From Candidatus Colwelliibacteriota bacterium (GTDB lineage: Bacteria > Patescibacteriota > Minisyncoccia > UBA6257 > Colwellbacteraceae), in assembly GCA_023228665.1 (NCBI GenBank), contig JALOAR010000017.1:1-10997 (forward strand): a DNA stretch of 10,997 nucleotides. Direction: 5' to 3'. A program made the position numbers and the translations under genes. Below are positions 1-5,832 of this stretch, in pieces. Below the pieces are notes generated by a model that did no database searches, was not told the DNA's origin, and worked only from the letters and a program-made list of their open reading frames with translations. Position 1 is the first letter of the stretch. Each line of letters begins with the position of its first letter.

Positions 1-40
1 AATTTTATGTTATTAACAAATCTTTGTGCTCTCGGAGGGA
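1..40 (-). repeat. Copy of tRNA-Arg 3' end and its flank (distal repeat)
   Basis: Positions 1-40 are identical to 171-210. The repeat includes the last 14 bases of tRNA-Arg (27-40 matching 197-210) and 26 bases of flank beyond the tRNA end. The offset is 170 bp. Identity starts at the first base of the window, so the repeat may extend further outside. There is no complete tRNA in this copy: after position 40 it diverges within the T arm. This resembles an attachment-site duplication at a tRNA 3' end, but the enclosed DNA is only 130 bp and encodes nothing. Confidence 0.9.
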
Positions 41-170
41 AATCTCACAACTCCGCTCGACTCTAGGCTCGCTTCGTTTTAGAAACCCACGGTTTCTAAA
101 ATTTTCCTACACGGGGAACCATTTAGAATGGTTCCCCGACCCCCTCCAACGTTCGAATCCTCCTTCGACT
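41..170. repeat. Short non-coding element between the tRNA-Arg 3'-end repeats, with two perfect hairpins
   Basis: This 130-bp stretch lies between two 40-bp direct repeats. It holds two perfect palindromes: 77-87 pairs with 91-101 around a 3-base loop, and 113-123 pairs with 127-137 around a 3-base loop (11 bp each). At its tRNA-proximal edge, 151-160 (GTTCGAATCC) is a perfect inverted copy of the tRNA-Arg T arm at 208-217. It shares TCGACTC (57-63) and CCTCCTTCGA (159-168) with the tRNA-Lys locus. No credible ORF is present. It could be a miniature mobile or palindromic element; that reading is an inference. Confidence 0.65.
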
Positions 171-210
171 AATTTTATGTTATTAACAAATCTTTGTGCT
201 CTCGGAGGGA
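171..210 (-). repeat. tRNA-Arg 3' end and flank (proximal repeat)
   Basis: This is the second copy of the 40-bp direct repeat at 1-40. Here it overlaps the intact tRNA-Arg gene, covering the acceptor 3' strand and part of the T arm, plus 26 bases beyond the mature end. Confidence 0.9.
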
Positions 211-268
211 TTCGAACCCCCAACGACTGGTTCGAAGCCAGTAATGATATCCGTTTCACCACGAGAGC
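197..268 (-). tRNA. tRNA-Arg(UCG)
   Basis: The minus strand folds into a standard 72-nt cloverleaf. The acceptor pairs GCTCTCG with CGAGAGC (7 bp) and has discriminator A. The D stem GTGA/TCAT encloses AACGGATA. The anticodon stem ACTGG/CCAGT is perfect, with loop CTTCGAA, giving anticodon UCG (233-235), which reads the arginine codon CGA. A 4-base variable loop precedes a T arm with loop TTCGAAT. The discriminator is followed by CAA, so CCA must be added after transcription by CCA-adding enzyme. Its 3' end is duplicated at 27-40. Confidence 0.95.
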
Positions 269-358
269 ATACGATAACTATGCCACTTAATAATCCCTTA
301 AGTCCATCCTCTAATTTCGCGAAGTTGTATCAAATATTTCTTTATAACAAAGCAATAA

Positions 359-462
359 ATCGCCTAGAATTCCCCTCGGCTCAATTTTTCACCATCGCTC
401 AAAATTGTGGATCGCCTGGGAATCCCATCGACTCGATTTTTCGCCGTCGCTCAAAATCGGTC
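359..462. repeat. Two tandem 52-bp hairpin units, each carrying a tRNA-Lys 3'-end fragment
   Basis: Units 359-410 and 411-462 align without gaps at an offset of exactly 52 bp; 25 of the first 31 positions match. Each starts with ATCGCCT, the tRNA-Lys acceptor region, and contains a hairpin (382-407 and 434-459). The hairpins differ by paired changes: the outer stem is C-A...T-G in one and C-G...C-G in the other, so a base pair is kept. A degenerate third unit may follow near 463-500, with hairpin 481-488/493-500. No ORF of any quality lies here. Confidence 0.75.
402..424 (-). repeat. Copy of tRNA-Lys 3' end (distal repeat)
   Basis: Positions 402-424 are identical over 23 bp to 574-596, which cover the 3' end of tRNA-Lys and six flanking bases. 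The offset is 172 bp, almost the same as the 170 bp at tRNA-Arg. A more degenerate copy of the same tRNA end begins at 359. The repeat end TGGGAATC (417-424) forms an inverted pair with GATTCCCA (516-523). Confidence 0.9.
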
Positions 463-540
463 TCCGGCCGCGCCTCCTTCGATTTTTCTGCTGAAAAATC
501 ATCAGTCCGGCGTTCGATTCCCACAACACATCTATACAAT
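463..540. repeat. Hairpin and inverted tRNA-Lys T-arm copy next to tRNA-Lys
   Basis: A perfect 8-bp hairpin occupies 481-488 and 493-500 with a 4-base loop. Downstream, 512-523 (GTTCGATTCCCA) is a perfect 12-bp inverted copy of the tRNA-Lys T arm at 589-600. The tRNA-Arg locus has an equivalent inverted copy of its own T arm, and the TTCGAWT loop variant matches the cognate tRNA in each case. The 10-mer CCTCCTTCGA (473-482) is shared with the tRNA-Arg locus at 159-168. Confidence 0.65.
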
Positions 541-578
541 AATTTAAAGCGCCGCACAAAAGTGCAGCGCTTTAAATT
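541..578 (-). terminator. Strong hairpin directly after tRNA-Lys
   Basis: Positions 541-552 pair with 567-578 (12 bp), followed by a C/A mismatch and an inner 4-bp stem 554-557/562-565 with an AAAA loop. It begins two bases after the mature tRNA-Lys end. Read on the minus strand, the stem is followed by ATTATTG rather than a run of U. It may act as terminator, as a 3'-processing signal, or both. Confidence 0.55.
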
Positions 579-579
579 G

Positions 580-652
580 TGGATCGCCTGGGAATCGAAC
601 CCAGAACCTTACGCTTAAGAGGCGTCTGCTCTGCCGATTGAGCTAGCGATCC
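580..652 (-). tRNA. tRNA-Lys(CUU)
   Basis: The minus strand gives a 73-nt cloverleaf. The acceptor pairs GGATCGC with GCGATCC, with discriminator A. The D arm has the usual AGCTCAATCGGCAGAGC form. The anticodon loop is CTCTTAA, giving anticodon CUU (617-619), which reads AAG. The T arm is CTGGGTTCGATTCCCAG. The first anticodon-stem pair (27-43) is a G-A mismatch, while the other four pair. CCA is not encoded; CAA follows the discriminator. The 3' end is duplicated at 402-424. Confidence 0.95.
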
Positions 653-672
653 GTTAAAAACCTGTTTTTAAC
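653..672. repeat. Perfect 9-bp palindrome abutting the tRNA-Lys 5' end
   Basis: GTTAAAAAC (653-661) pairs with GTTTTTAAC (664-672) across a 2-base loop. It touches the first base of tRNA-Lys, so it would be in the 5' leader that RNase P removes. A role in processing is possible but not shown. Confidence 0.5.
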
Positions 673-706
673 GCCTGCCGCAAACGGGCGACAAAAGTCA
701 GCCAAA

Positions 707-734
707 ATAATAACACCTTGAAACTTTTTTTCAA
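707..734 (-). promoter_or_regulatory. Candidate promoter of tRNA-Lys
   Basis: On the minus strand, TTGAAA (734-729) and TATTAT (712-707) are 16 bases apart. A TG one base before the -10 box makes it an extended -10. The predicted start is near 700, about 48 bases before the tRNA. The spacer contains TTCAAGGTGTTA, which also occurs in the candidate promoter at 8435-8462. Confidence 0.45.
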
Positions 735-739
735 TAAGC

Positions 740-811
740 TATCCGTATATATCTCACATTCTTTATCCGCATAATCAGTGTCTCTATTATCCGCATAAAT
801 ATGTATTTAAT
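740..811. repeat. Three TATCCGYATA motifs at an exact 24-bp period
   Basis: TATCCGTATA begins at 740, and TATCCGCATA begins at 764 and 788. The intervals are 24 and 24 bp, and the 14 bases after each motif differ. The last two copies match over 12 bp (763-774 and 787-798). They lie just upstream of the candidate tRNA-Lys promoter. An operator with regularly spaced protein sites is one possible reading. Confidence 0.5.
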
Positions 812-838
812 AAAAAAAACGGACTTTCGTCCGTTTTT
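812..838 (-). terminator. Rho-independent terminator of the 152-residue protein gene
   Basis: AAAAACGGAC (815-824) pairs with GTCCGTTTTT (829-838) around TTTC. The minus strand has eight T after the stem (819-812), starting 15 bases past the stop codon at 854. The plus strand also has a short T run, so it could work in both directions. Confidence 0.85.
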
Positions 839-853
839 GTATCTTTAGTATAT

Positions 854-1312
854 TCAGCACGCTCTTCCTCCGTCTATAATCCTTAGAAACGGTCTTTTCC
901 TTGCGGAATCTTTTTTGCTAAGTTTTTCTAATCTTTTGCCTATTTCGTTTAAAGTCTCTTCTTTTTCAACGCCCTCTCCCAAACAATGAATAGTATAAGC
1001 CGCTTCTACCAGTTTTTCTGCAAGATCATACTTGCTTATTCTGCTGGCATATTTTGGAGTCAATATATATTCTCCAAAAGATGGCTCTTTCCCGTCTTCA
1101 TATCTGACAACTGGATAATATATAACCATATCATTGGGGCCTTTGTCCGAGTTTTTATTCGGCCTTATAAAATAGATGTATTTAAGCCTTCTCTCGACCA
1201 TCTCTGCCTCCTCTGGAAAAAAATTGCGCAAATAATTCTTTGCTTCGCTTAATTTCAAAGAAAAAGGATTATCTTTAGTTAAAGCCTCAAAACTTCCCGT
1301 TATACCCTGCAT
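854..1312 (-). CDS. Hypothetical protein, 152 residues
   Basis: I do not recognise the family. The protein is soluble and mixed-charge, with no signal peptide, membrane span or cysteine cluster. Residues from about 15 to 60 look helical and lysine/glutamate-rich and are followed by an aromatic-rich segment with probable beta strands (YIYFIRP, MVIYYPVVRY). The C-terminal third again looks helical (LAEKLVEAAYTIHCLGEG) and ends in a basic tail. The start at 1312 is backed by a G-rich ribosome site (GAGGGGG) about 8 bases upstream, one of the clearest in the window. It is a single-gene unit: a candidate promoter at 1357-1385, its own terminator at 812-838, and a divergent recG gene upstream. Coding status is likely because start, ribosome site, promoter and terminator agree. 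Confidence 0.75.
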   Translation of the reverse strand: MQGITGSFEALTKDNPFSLKLSEAKNYLRNFFPEEAEMVERRLKYIYFIRPNKNSDKGPNDMVIYYPVVRYEDGKEPSFGEYILTPKYASRISKYDLAEKLVEAAYTIHCLGEGVEKEETLNEIGKRLEKLSKKDSARKRPFLRIIDGGRAC

Positions 1313-1356
1313 TCAAAACACCCCCTCTTTATTTTTCAATGTTCAATCTTTGGGCA

Positions 1357-1385
1357 ATTAGACCACATTTTTATAAATTAATCAA
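1357..1385 (-). promoter_or_regulatory. Candidate promoter of the 152-residue protein gene
   Basis: On the minus strand, TTGATT (1385-1380) and TCTAAT (1362-1357) are 17 bases apart. The predicted start near 1350 gives a leader of about 38 bases that includes the G-rich ribosome site. Confidence 0.5.
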
Positions 1386-1408
1386 GACCAATAAATTTAG
1401 TCATCTTT

Positions 1409-1437
1409 TTAACAACTTTCCCAATTCAATGTAAGAT
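1409..1437 (+). promoter_or_regulatory. Candidate recG promoter, giving a leaderless message
   Basis: TTAACA (1409-1414) and TAAGAT (1432-1437) are 17 bases apart, close to the sigma-70 consensus. The ATG at 1446 lies 8 bases after the -10 box, so transcription would begin at or within a base or two of the start codon. There is no Shine-Dalgarno sequence, as expected for leaderless translation. Confidence 0.55.
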
Positions 1438-1445
1438 TTAAACAA

Positions 1446-3599
1446 ATGTCCGAGGAAATAAATATAGATACCCCGCTAAAATCTATCAAAGGAGTGCCTC
1501 CAGGCACGGCAAAAAAACTGGAACAGGCAGGCATTAAAACAGCTAGTGACATCCTCTGGCATTTCCCTGTCAGGTATGAGGATTGGAGTAATCCGATTCC
1601 TATTAAAGATATATACCCAGGCCAAAATGTTGTAATAAAAGCTAAAGTTGGCAAATTTTTTACCAAAAGGATATGGCAAAAAAAGCTTTCCATAACCCAA
1701 GCCGAATTAATCGGAAAAACAGGCAAGATAAAAGCAACTTGGTTTAATCAGCCATATATTAAATATAGCTTCAACGTTAGTGATGAAATATTTGCCTCCG
1801 GAAAAGTAACTGAACAAAAAGGCCAGCTCATACTTCTTAATCCAACCTACGAAGTTGTCGGTAAAAAAACAAAAGGAAGAATAGGCAGCATAGTTCCTAT
1901 TTATGCCAGGCCTAAAGGCGTCAGTTCGGCAATGATGCAAAGAGTAGCAAGTAAAGTTATCAGCTTAGCTGAAAAAATGCCCGAATTTATACCGGAAAAA
2001 ATACTTGAGAAACAGCATATTCCTCATATATCTCAATCTGTGGCAAAAGCCCATCTTCCCTCTTCTATTCAAGAAGGCGCCGAAGCAAAAAAAAGATTTT
2101 CTTTTGAAACCCTTTTCCTTATACAGCTCTTAAATCGAATAAACAAAAAACAGCTCCTCGAAATGGGAGCACCTAAAATTAAATTTGATGTAGAAGAAGT
2201 TAAGGATATTTTATTATCGCTTCCTTTTGAGCTTACCTTTTCGCAAAAAAGATCGCTATACGAAATATTGCAAGATATTTCTTCAGGAAAACCAATGAAC
2301 CGCCTTCTCCAAGGCGACGTTGGTTCAGGCAAAACGGTAGTTGCCGCCATTGCCGCCATAATAACCGCCAAAAGCAATCTGCAATCTGCAATAATGGCTC
2401 CCACCGAAATACTCGCCTCACAACATTATTCAACCATCAAAAAAATGTTCGGAAAAAGAAATATACGCTTAGGATTAATGACGGCAAATTCGGCGAAAAT
2501 ATTTATGGGAGAAGGCCTTGAATCAGAAGTTAAGCGTTCTGAAATTTCTAAAATGATATCCGAAAAAAAATTGGATATCATAATAGGCACTCATTCCCTA
2601 ATAGCAAAAAGAAAGCTTGCCTCGCCGAAAAGCGGAAATAATTCATTATTTAATCCTGAAAATATCGGTCTTGTCGTAGTGGATGAACAGCACAGATTCG
2701 GTGTTAAGGAGAGATCCGCCCTAACAAAAAACAGCAGTAAAAAAGCTCCTCATTTTCTAAGCATGTCTGCTACCCCTATCCCCAGAACCATGGCAATCGC
2801 TCTTTTCGGCGATCTTGATATATCCCTAATAGAAGAATTGCCAAAAGGAAGAAAAAAAATAGCTACAAAATGGGTGTCCCCGCAAAATCGCAATAAAGCA
2901 TATAAATTTATAGAAGAAAAAATAAATGAAGGAAGGCAGGCGTTTATCATATGTCCAAAAATAGAAACTGTTAGTGATCCTGAAGAAATAGCAATACTCT
3001 CGTCATGGAGCGATGTTAAAAATGTAAAAGAAGAATTTGAACGACTTTCTTCAAAAATTTTTCCCGAAATTAAAATGGGGATGCTCCACGGAAAAATGCC
3101 GGCAAAAGAAAAAGAAAAAACAATGCTCTCTTTTAAAGAGGGAAAAATATCCATATTAGTCTGCACATCCGTTGTAGAAGTAGGCATAGATATACCCAAC
3201 GCCTCCATTATGGTCATTGAAGATGCAGACCGATTCGGTTTAGCCCAACTCTACCAATTTAAAGGGCGCGTAGGGCGCGGAGAACACCAATCTTTTTGCT
3301 TGCTTTTTTCCAAATCCTCGTCCGATATTGCAAGAAACAGATTGCAAGCGCTCGCCGAAGCTAAAAATGGGCTCGAACTGGCAGAAAAAGACCTTCTGCT
3401 CCGAGGTCCGGGAGAACTGCTGGGACAAAGCCAAAAAGGTCTCCCAGATATAACAATGAAAGCTTTGCAAGATAAAGCTCTTATTAAAGCCAGCCGCGAA
3501 GCCGCTGATATGGTTTTAGAAGAAGGATTAAAACTTGAAGAATTTGGCCCTCTCAAGAAAAAGCTTGATTCGCTGCGCGACCAGTTTCATCTGGAATAA
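1446..3599 (+). CDS. recG: ATP-dependent DNA helicase RecG
   Basis: RecG is a superfamily 2 translocase that remodels stalled replication forks and Holliday junctions in the cytoplasm. The 717-residue product is close to the usual size (about 690 in E. coli). The N-terminal wedge region starts with the typical SIKGVPPGTAKKLEQAGI and HFPVRYED segments, followed by the OB-fold part. The helicase core shows Walker A GDVGSGKT (290-297), DEQH box (413-416), SATPIPRT (441-448), the helicase C-terminal motif GRVGRG (607-612) and the RecG-type C-terminus around DLLLRGPGELLGQSQ. No key residue appears lost. The gene stands alone on the plus strand, divergent from the 152-residue protein gene and convergent with the ferredoxin gene. 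The start is supported by family alignment of the N-terminus and by the promoter placed just ahead of it. Confidence 0.98.
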   Translation: MSEEINIDTPLKSIKGVPPGTAKKLEQAGIKTASDILWHFPVRYEDWSNPIPIKDIYPGQNVVIKAKVGKFFTKRIWQKKLSITQAELIGKTGKIKATWFNQPYIKYSFNVSDEIFASGKVTEQKGQLILLNPTYEVVGKKTKGRIGSIVPIYARPKGVSSAMMQRVASKVISLAEKMPEFIPEKILEKQHIPHISQSVAKAHLPSSIQEGAEAKKRFSFETLFLIQLLNRINKKQLLEMGAPKIKFDVEEVKDILLSLPFELTFSQKRSLYEILQDISSGKPMNRLLQGDVGSGKTVVAAIAAIITAKSNLQSAIMAPTEILASQHYSTIKKMFGKRNIRLGLMTANSAKIFMGEGLESEVKRSEISKMISEKKLDIIIGTHSLIAKRKLASPKSGNNSLFNPENIGLVVVDEQHRFGVKERSALTKNSSKKAPHFLSMSATPIPRTMAIALFGDLDISLIEELPKGRKKIATKWVSPQNRNKAYKFIEEKINEGRQAFIICPKIETVSDPEEIAILSSWSDVKNVKEEFERLSSKIFPEIKMGMLHGKMPAKEKEKTMLSFKEGKISILVCTSVVEVGIDIPNASIMVIEDADRFGLAQLYQFKGRVGRGEHQSFCLLFSKSSSDIARNRLQALAEAKNGLELAEKDLLLRGPGELLGQSQKGLPDITMKALQDKALIKASREAADMVLEEGLKLEEFGPLKKKLDSLRDQFHLE

Positions 3600-3624
3600 A
3601 AAATCAACTGCCAACCCACAATAG

Positions 3625-3653
3625 CCAAAGCTCCGCTGAAAGCGGAGCTTTGG
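3625..3653. terminator. Bidirectional terminator between recG and the ferredoxin gene
   Basis: A perfect 13-bp stem (3625-3637 with 3641-3653, loop GAA) lies 25 bases after the recG stop and 45 bases after the convergent ferredoxin stop. The U tracts are weak on both sides (TATTTAG on plus, CTATTG on minus), but the stem's position and strength suit a shared terminator. Confidence 0.7.
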
Positions 3654-3698
3654 TATTTAGTATCTTTCAGGATTTATGAGTTATATAAATTCGAAGTT

Positions 3699-3917
3699 TT
3701 ATTCTTCAACAAATATTGCATTCATCATGCACATGTCCGCCGCTTTATCCAAGCAATCGCTTGCTTCTATTTCTGCCGTCCATATCTTCCCATTTTTTGT
3801 TCCGCCTTTCAAAGCAACTTTTAACGTACTCATATCGGCCTCAAAAACATCGGGACATACTTTAACGCACATTCCGCAAGCAACGCATTTATCAAGATCT
3901 AATGTTACTTTTTTCAT
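3699..3917 (-). CDS. Small [4Fe-4S] ferredoxin
   Basis: This is a 72-residue soluble electron carrier. It shows CVACGMC (cysteines 11, 14, 17), C21 followed by PDVF, then C55 and C63. This spacing matches the single-cluster ferredoxins of the Thermotoga type. In that family the first three cysteines and the last one hold the cluster, while the other two (here C21 and C55) can form a disulfide. The usual CP after the final ligand is CM here. The gene starts 12 bases after the stop of the oxidoreductase beta gene and is almost certainly cotranscribed with it, so it is the likely electron acceptor of that enzyme. No clear ribosome site is seen; translation may be coupled to the beta gene. Confidence 0.93.
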   Translation of the reverse strand: MKKVTLDLDKCVACGMCVKVCPDVFEADMSTLKVALKGGTKNGKIWTAEIEASDCLDKAADMCMMNAIFVEE

Positions 3918-3929
3918 ACCGAAAGAATA

Positions 3930-4685
3930 CTAGCTCTTACTGTCTCTTTTGGCAATTGATCCGCTCTCCCAAAGATTGCGCTTTTTTCTTACAAACACGC
4001 CTGTGGGTATGCCTTTTTTATCCGCTCTAAGAATTTCTAAACTCTTATTAGTATCGCTTTTTAAAAGGCTATAAGTATTGTTTTTTATCTCTTCAGCATC
4101 GTTTTTAAATATGAGACAAGGCTGAATTATTTCTGTTAAAGAAAAACCTTCATGAATTATTGCTTCCTTTAAAATCTCCTTCAATTCCTTTGGATTGTAT
4201 GCCGAAGCCCTAGCAACAAAAGAAGCTCCAGAATCAGCAGTAATAAGCAGTGGATTTAAAGGCATGCCGGACAAACTCGGGTTAGTAGATGTGGGCTGGC
4301 CTTTTGTTAAAGCAAAAACTCTATTATTGCCAACTATCATCGCCATATTCACGTTTCTATTCGCCGCATGGACAAGATGATTCATACCCTCATCATACGT
4401 GCCTCCATCACCCGCAAAACCTATTACAGTCAAATCTGGCCTGCCTGCTCTTATCCCAGCAGCTACTGGGATAACCCTGCCATGCAAAGCATAAATGGCA
4501 TTTATATTTATATAGTCATATATTTTTCCTCCGCAGCCTATATCAGTCACCAATACTGTTTTATTGATATCTATTTCTTTCTCCTCGTTTAGTTCTAAAA
4601 TTGCCCTTTTTAACATCTCGAGAGTCGCAAAATTCAAACACCCCGGACACCAAGTATTTTCCCGCAAAGTGCCTATATCCAGCAT
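3930..4685 (-). CDS. 2-oxoacid:ferredoxin oxidoreductase, beta subunit
   Basis: The beta subunit binds thiamine diphosphate and a [4Fe-4S] cluster and, with the gamma-alpha subunit, converts a 2-oxoacid and CoA to acyl-CoA, CO2 and reduced ferredoxin. The product is 251 residues. WCPGC (12-16) gives cysteines 13 and 16, C51 lies in DIGCGG and C190 in IQPC: the four expected cluster ligands. HGRVIPVAAGI is conserved, and GDGGTYDEG (92-100) through NN (120-121) forms the thiamine diphosphate/magnesium site. I chose the ATG at 4685 because AGGG lies just upstream; the in-frame ATG at 4706 (258 residues) is the alternative. A longer reading to 4823 would overlap the divergent glycosyltransferase gene and is unlikely. 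Substrate cannot be read from sequence; 2-oxoglutarate and pyruvate are both possible. Confidence 0.93.
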   Translation of the reverse strand: MLDIGTLRENTWCPGCLNFATLEMLKRAILELNEEKEIDINKTVLVTDIGCGGKIYDYININAIYALHGRVIPVAAGIRAGRPDLTVIGFAGDGGTYDEGMNHLVHAANRNVNMAMIVGNNRVFALTKGQPTSTNPSLSGMPLNPLLITADSGASFVARASAYNPKELKEILKEAIIHEGFSLTEIIQPCLIFKNDAEEIKNNTYSLLKSDTNKSLEILRADKKGIPTGVFVRKKRNLWESGSIAKRDSKS

Positions 4686-4739
4686 ATTTCCCTGTTTAGC
4701 TCTCATATCTTTTATTACTAAATTCTTAATATTGAAAAT

Positions 4740-4768
4740 TTGGATTTTGTAATTTATCCATCTATAAT
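4740..4768 (+). promoter_or_regulatory. Promoter of the glycosyltransferase gene, leaderless layout
   Basis: TTGGAT (4740-4745) and a perfect TATAAT (4763-4768) are 17 bases apart. The ATG at 4776 is 7 bases after the -10 box, so the transcript should begin at the start codon. There is no Shine-Dalgarno sequence. This supports the start at 4776 over the upstream ATG at 4740, which lies inside the -35 region. Confidence 0.6.
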
Positions 4769-4772
4769 CCCA

Positions 4773-4800
4773 ATTATGAAGATATTGTACCACAATCCAA
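4773..4800 (-). promoter_or_regulatory. Weak candidate promoter of the beta subunit and ferredoxin genes
   Basis: On the minus strand, TTGGAT (4800-4795) and CATAAT (4778-4773) are 16 bases apart. The -10 box overlaps the start codon of the divergent glycosyltransferase gene. The beta gene needs its own promoter because a plus-strand gene separates it from the rest of the operon, but this box is only a moderate match. Confidence 0.3.
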
Positions 4801-5765
4801 CATGTGGCTCCGGAATAGAGCAAGTCGGATATATTTTTTTGTTTATTCTTAAAAAACTAGGCCACGAAATTGATCTTTACAATACCCAATGCGCCAATGT
4901 TCAAGAAAACATTATCTCAAAAGTTATAGATAATTACGACGCAATCGTCCTTAATTCAGCATACGAAATAAACTTTAACCGTATGATCCAAAAAGAAAAA
5001 AATAATGTTTTCGACATATCTCATGATGGATCGCCGCTGCCTAGCTTTTGCAAGCAATTAAGTCTTAATTATATCCACCAATACCAATTTTTCTATAAAA
5101 ACCGGGTAGCTAATATAACTATCCCGATAACTTATCCTTACGCATTTAACAAAAATATTTTTAACAGCGAAAGGCCTAATAAGTTTGTTTTTGTCGGCCG
5201 TTGGATAAAAGAAAAATTTCATCCCGAAGTCAAAGAAGCGATGATTAAAAACGGGATAAAAATTGATAAGGTTTTTACAAACCATCAAAATAAAGAATAT
5301 ATTCCAGAAGAAGTTTCTAAGGAAGTAGTCATCAACGCCAACATAAAAGAAATCAGCGATTATTTGAGTAAAACCAAATACCTTTTGCTCCCGTCAACCA
5401 CTGAATGCATAAGCATCGTAGCAGGAGAAGCTTTAGTTAACGGATGCCTCCCTGTAGTTCTTGAAACTCCCTTTAAAGAGCATGCTCAATTTTTCAATTG
5501 CGTTATTGCTAAATCTCCTCAAGAATTTTCCGAAATAGTTAAAGTCCTTAATAAAAAAGATGAAGACCCAGCCGGCGTTAATCGCGAAAACATATTTAAT
5601 TTTTCAAATAAAATGTGGTCGCTAGATAAATCAGTAGAAGAATTTAGAACTATTTTTGGAACCGGCCCTAAAGGTTCTATAACTATTAAACAGAACGACC
5701 ACAAAAATATATCCGCAATTTTGCCTTACATTAACGCGACAATAATAACCGGAGAAACCCTGTAA
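4776..5765 (+). CDS. GT-B fold glycosyltransferase (GT4-like)
   Basis: The 329-residue product starts MKILYHNPTCGSGIEQVGYI, which fits the first beta strand and glycine-rich loop of GT-B enzymes. The C-terminal half opens with KFVFVGRW (a strand followed by the usual G-R), and contains YLLLPSTTECISIVAGEALVN followed by GCLPVV. This corresponds to the nucleotide-sugar binding signature PS..E......EA...G.PVV of GT4 enzymes, with E and EA present. It has no membrane span or signal peptide. Sugar donor and acceptor cannot be told. The ATG at 4740 would add 12 residues but falls within the promoter. The gene interrupts the oxidoreductase set on the opposite strand, so its function may be unrelated. 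The family assignment is firm; the exact GT family is less so. Confidence 0.85.
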   Translation: MKILYHNPTCGSGIEQVGYIFLFILKKLGHEIDLYNTQCANVQENIISKVIDNYDAIVLNSAYEINFNRMIQKEKNNVFDISHDGSPLPSFCKQLSLNYIHQYQFFYKNRVANITIPITYPYAFNKNIFNSERPNKFVFVGRWIKEKFHPEVKEAMIKNGIKIDKVFTNHQNKEYIPEEVSKEVVINANIKEISDYLSKTKYLLLPSTTECISIVAGEALVNGCLPVVLETPFKEHAQFFNCVIAKSPQEFSEIVKVLNKKDEDPAGVNRENIFNFSNKMWSLDKSVEEFRTIFGTGPKGSITIKQNDHKNISAILPYINATIITGETL

Positions 5766-5780
5766 ATATCAATTTCTTAA

Positions 5781-5796
5781 TTTGCCAAACGGCAAA
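5781..5796. terminator. Small hairpin after the glycosyltransferase gene
   Basis: TTTGCC (5781-5786) pairs with GGCAAA (5791-5796) around AAAC, 16 bases past the glycosyltransferase stop. There is no clear U run on either strand, so terminator function for this converging gene pair is tentative. Confidence 0.35.
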
Positions 5797-5832
5797 AATA
5801 AAGGCGAAAATAAAATTATATTACATATATCA

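Noticed and set aside
359..540. Integron attC sites
   Set aside because: The hairpins lack the expected GTTRRRY/RYYYAAC core pairs, and no cassette genes or integrase are seen.
24..618. Overlapping plus-strand ORFs of 88 and 140 codons
   Set aside because: They run antisense through both tRNA genes and the hairpin repeats, and their protein sequences have no recognisable pattern; they are chance ORFs.
740..811. Degenerate CRISPR array
   Set aside because: The repeated part is only 10-12 bases with 12-14-base gaps, too short for CRISPR repeats and spacers, and no cas gene is present.
854..1312. UGA recoding as in some candidate phyla
   Set aside because: The gene ends at UGA directly before a clear terminator, so UGA acts as a normal stop here.
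4686..4823. N-terminal extension of the oxidoreductase beta subunit
   Set aside because: The extra residues do not resemble the family and would overlap the divergent glycosyltransferase start and both promoters; starts at 4685 or 4706 fit better.
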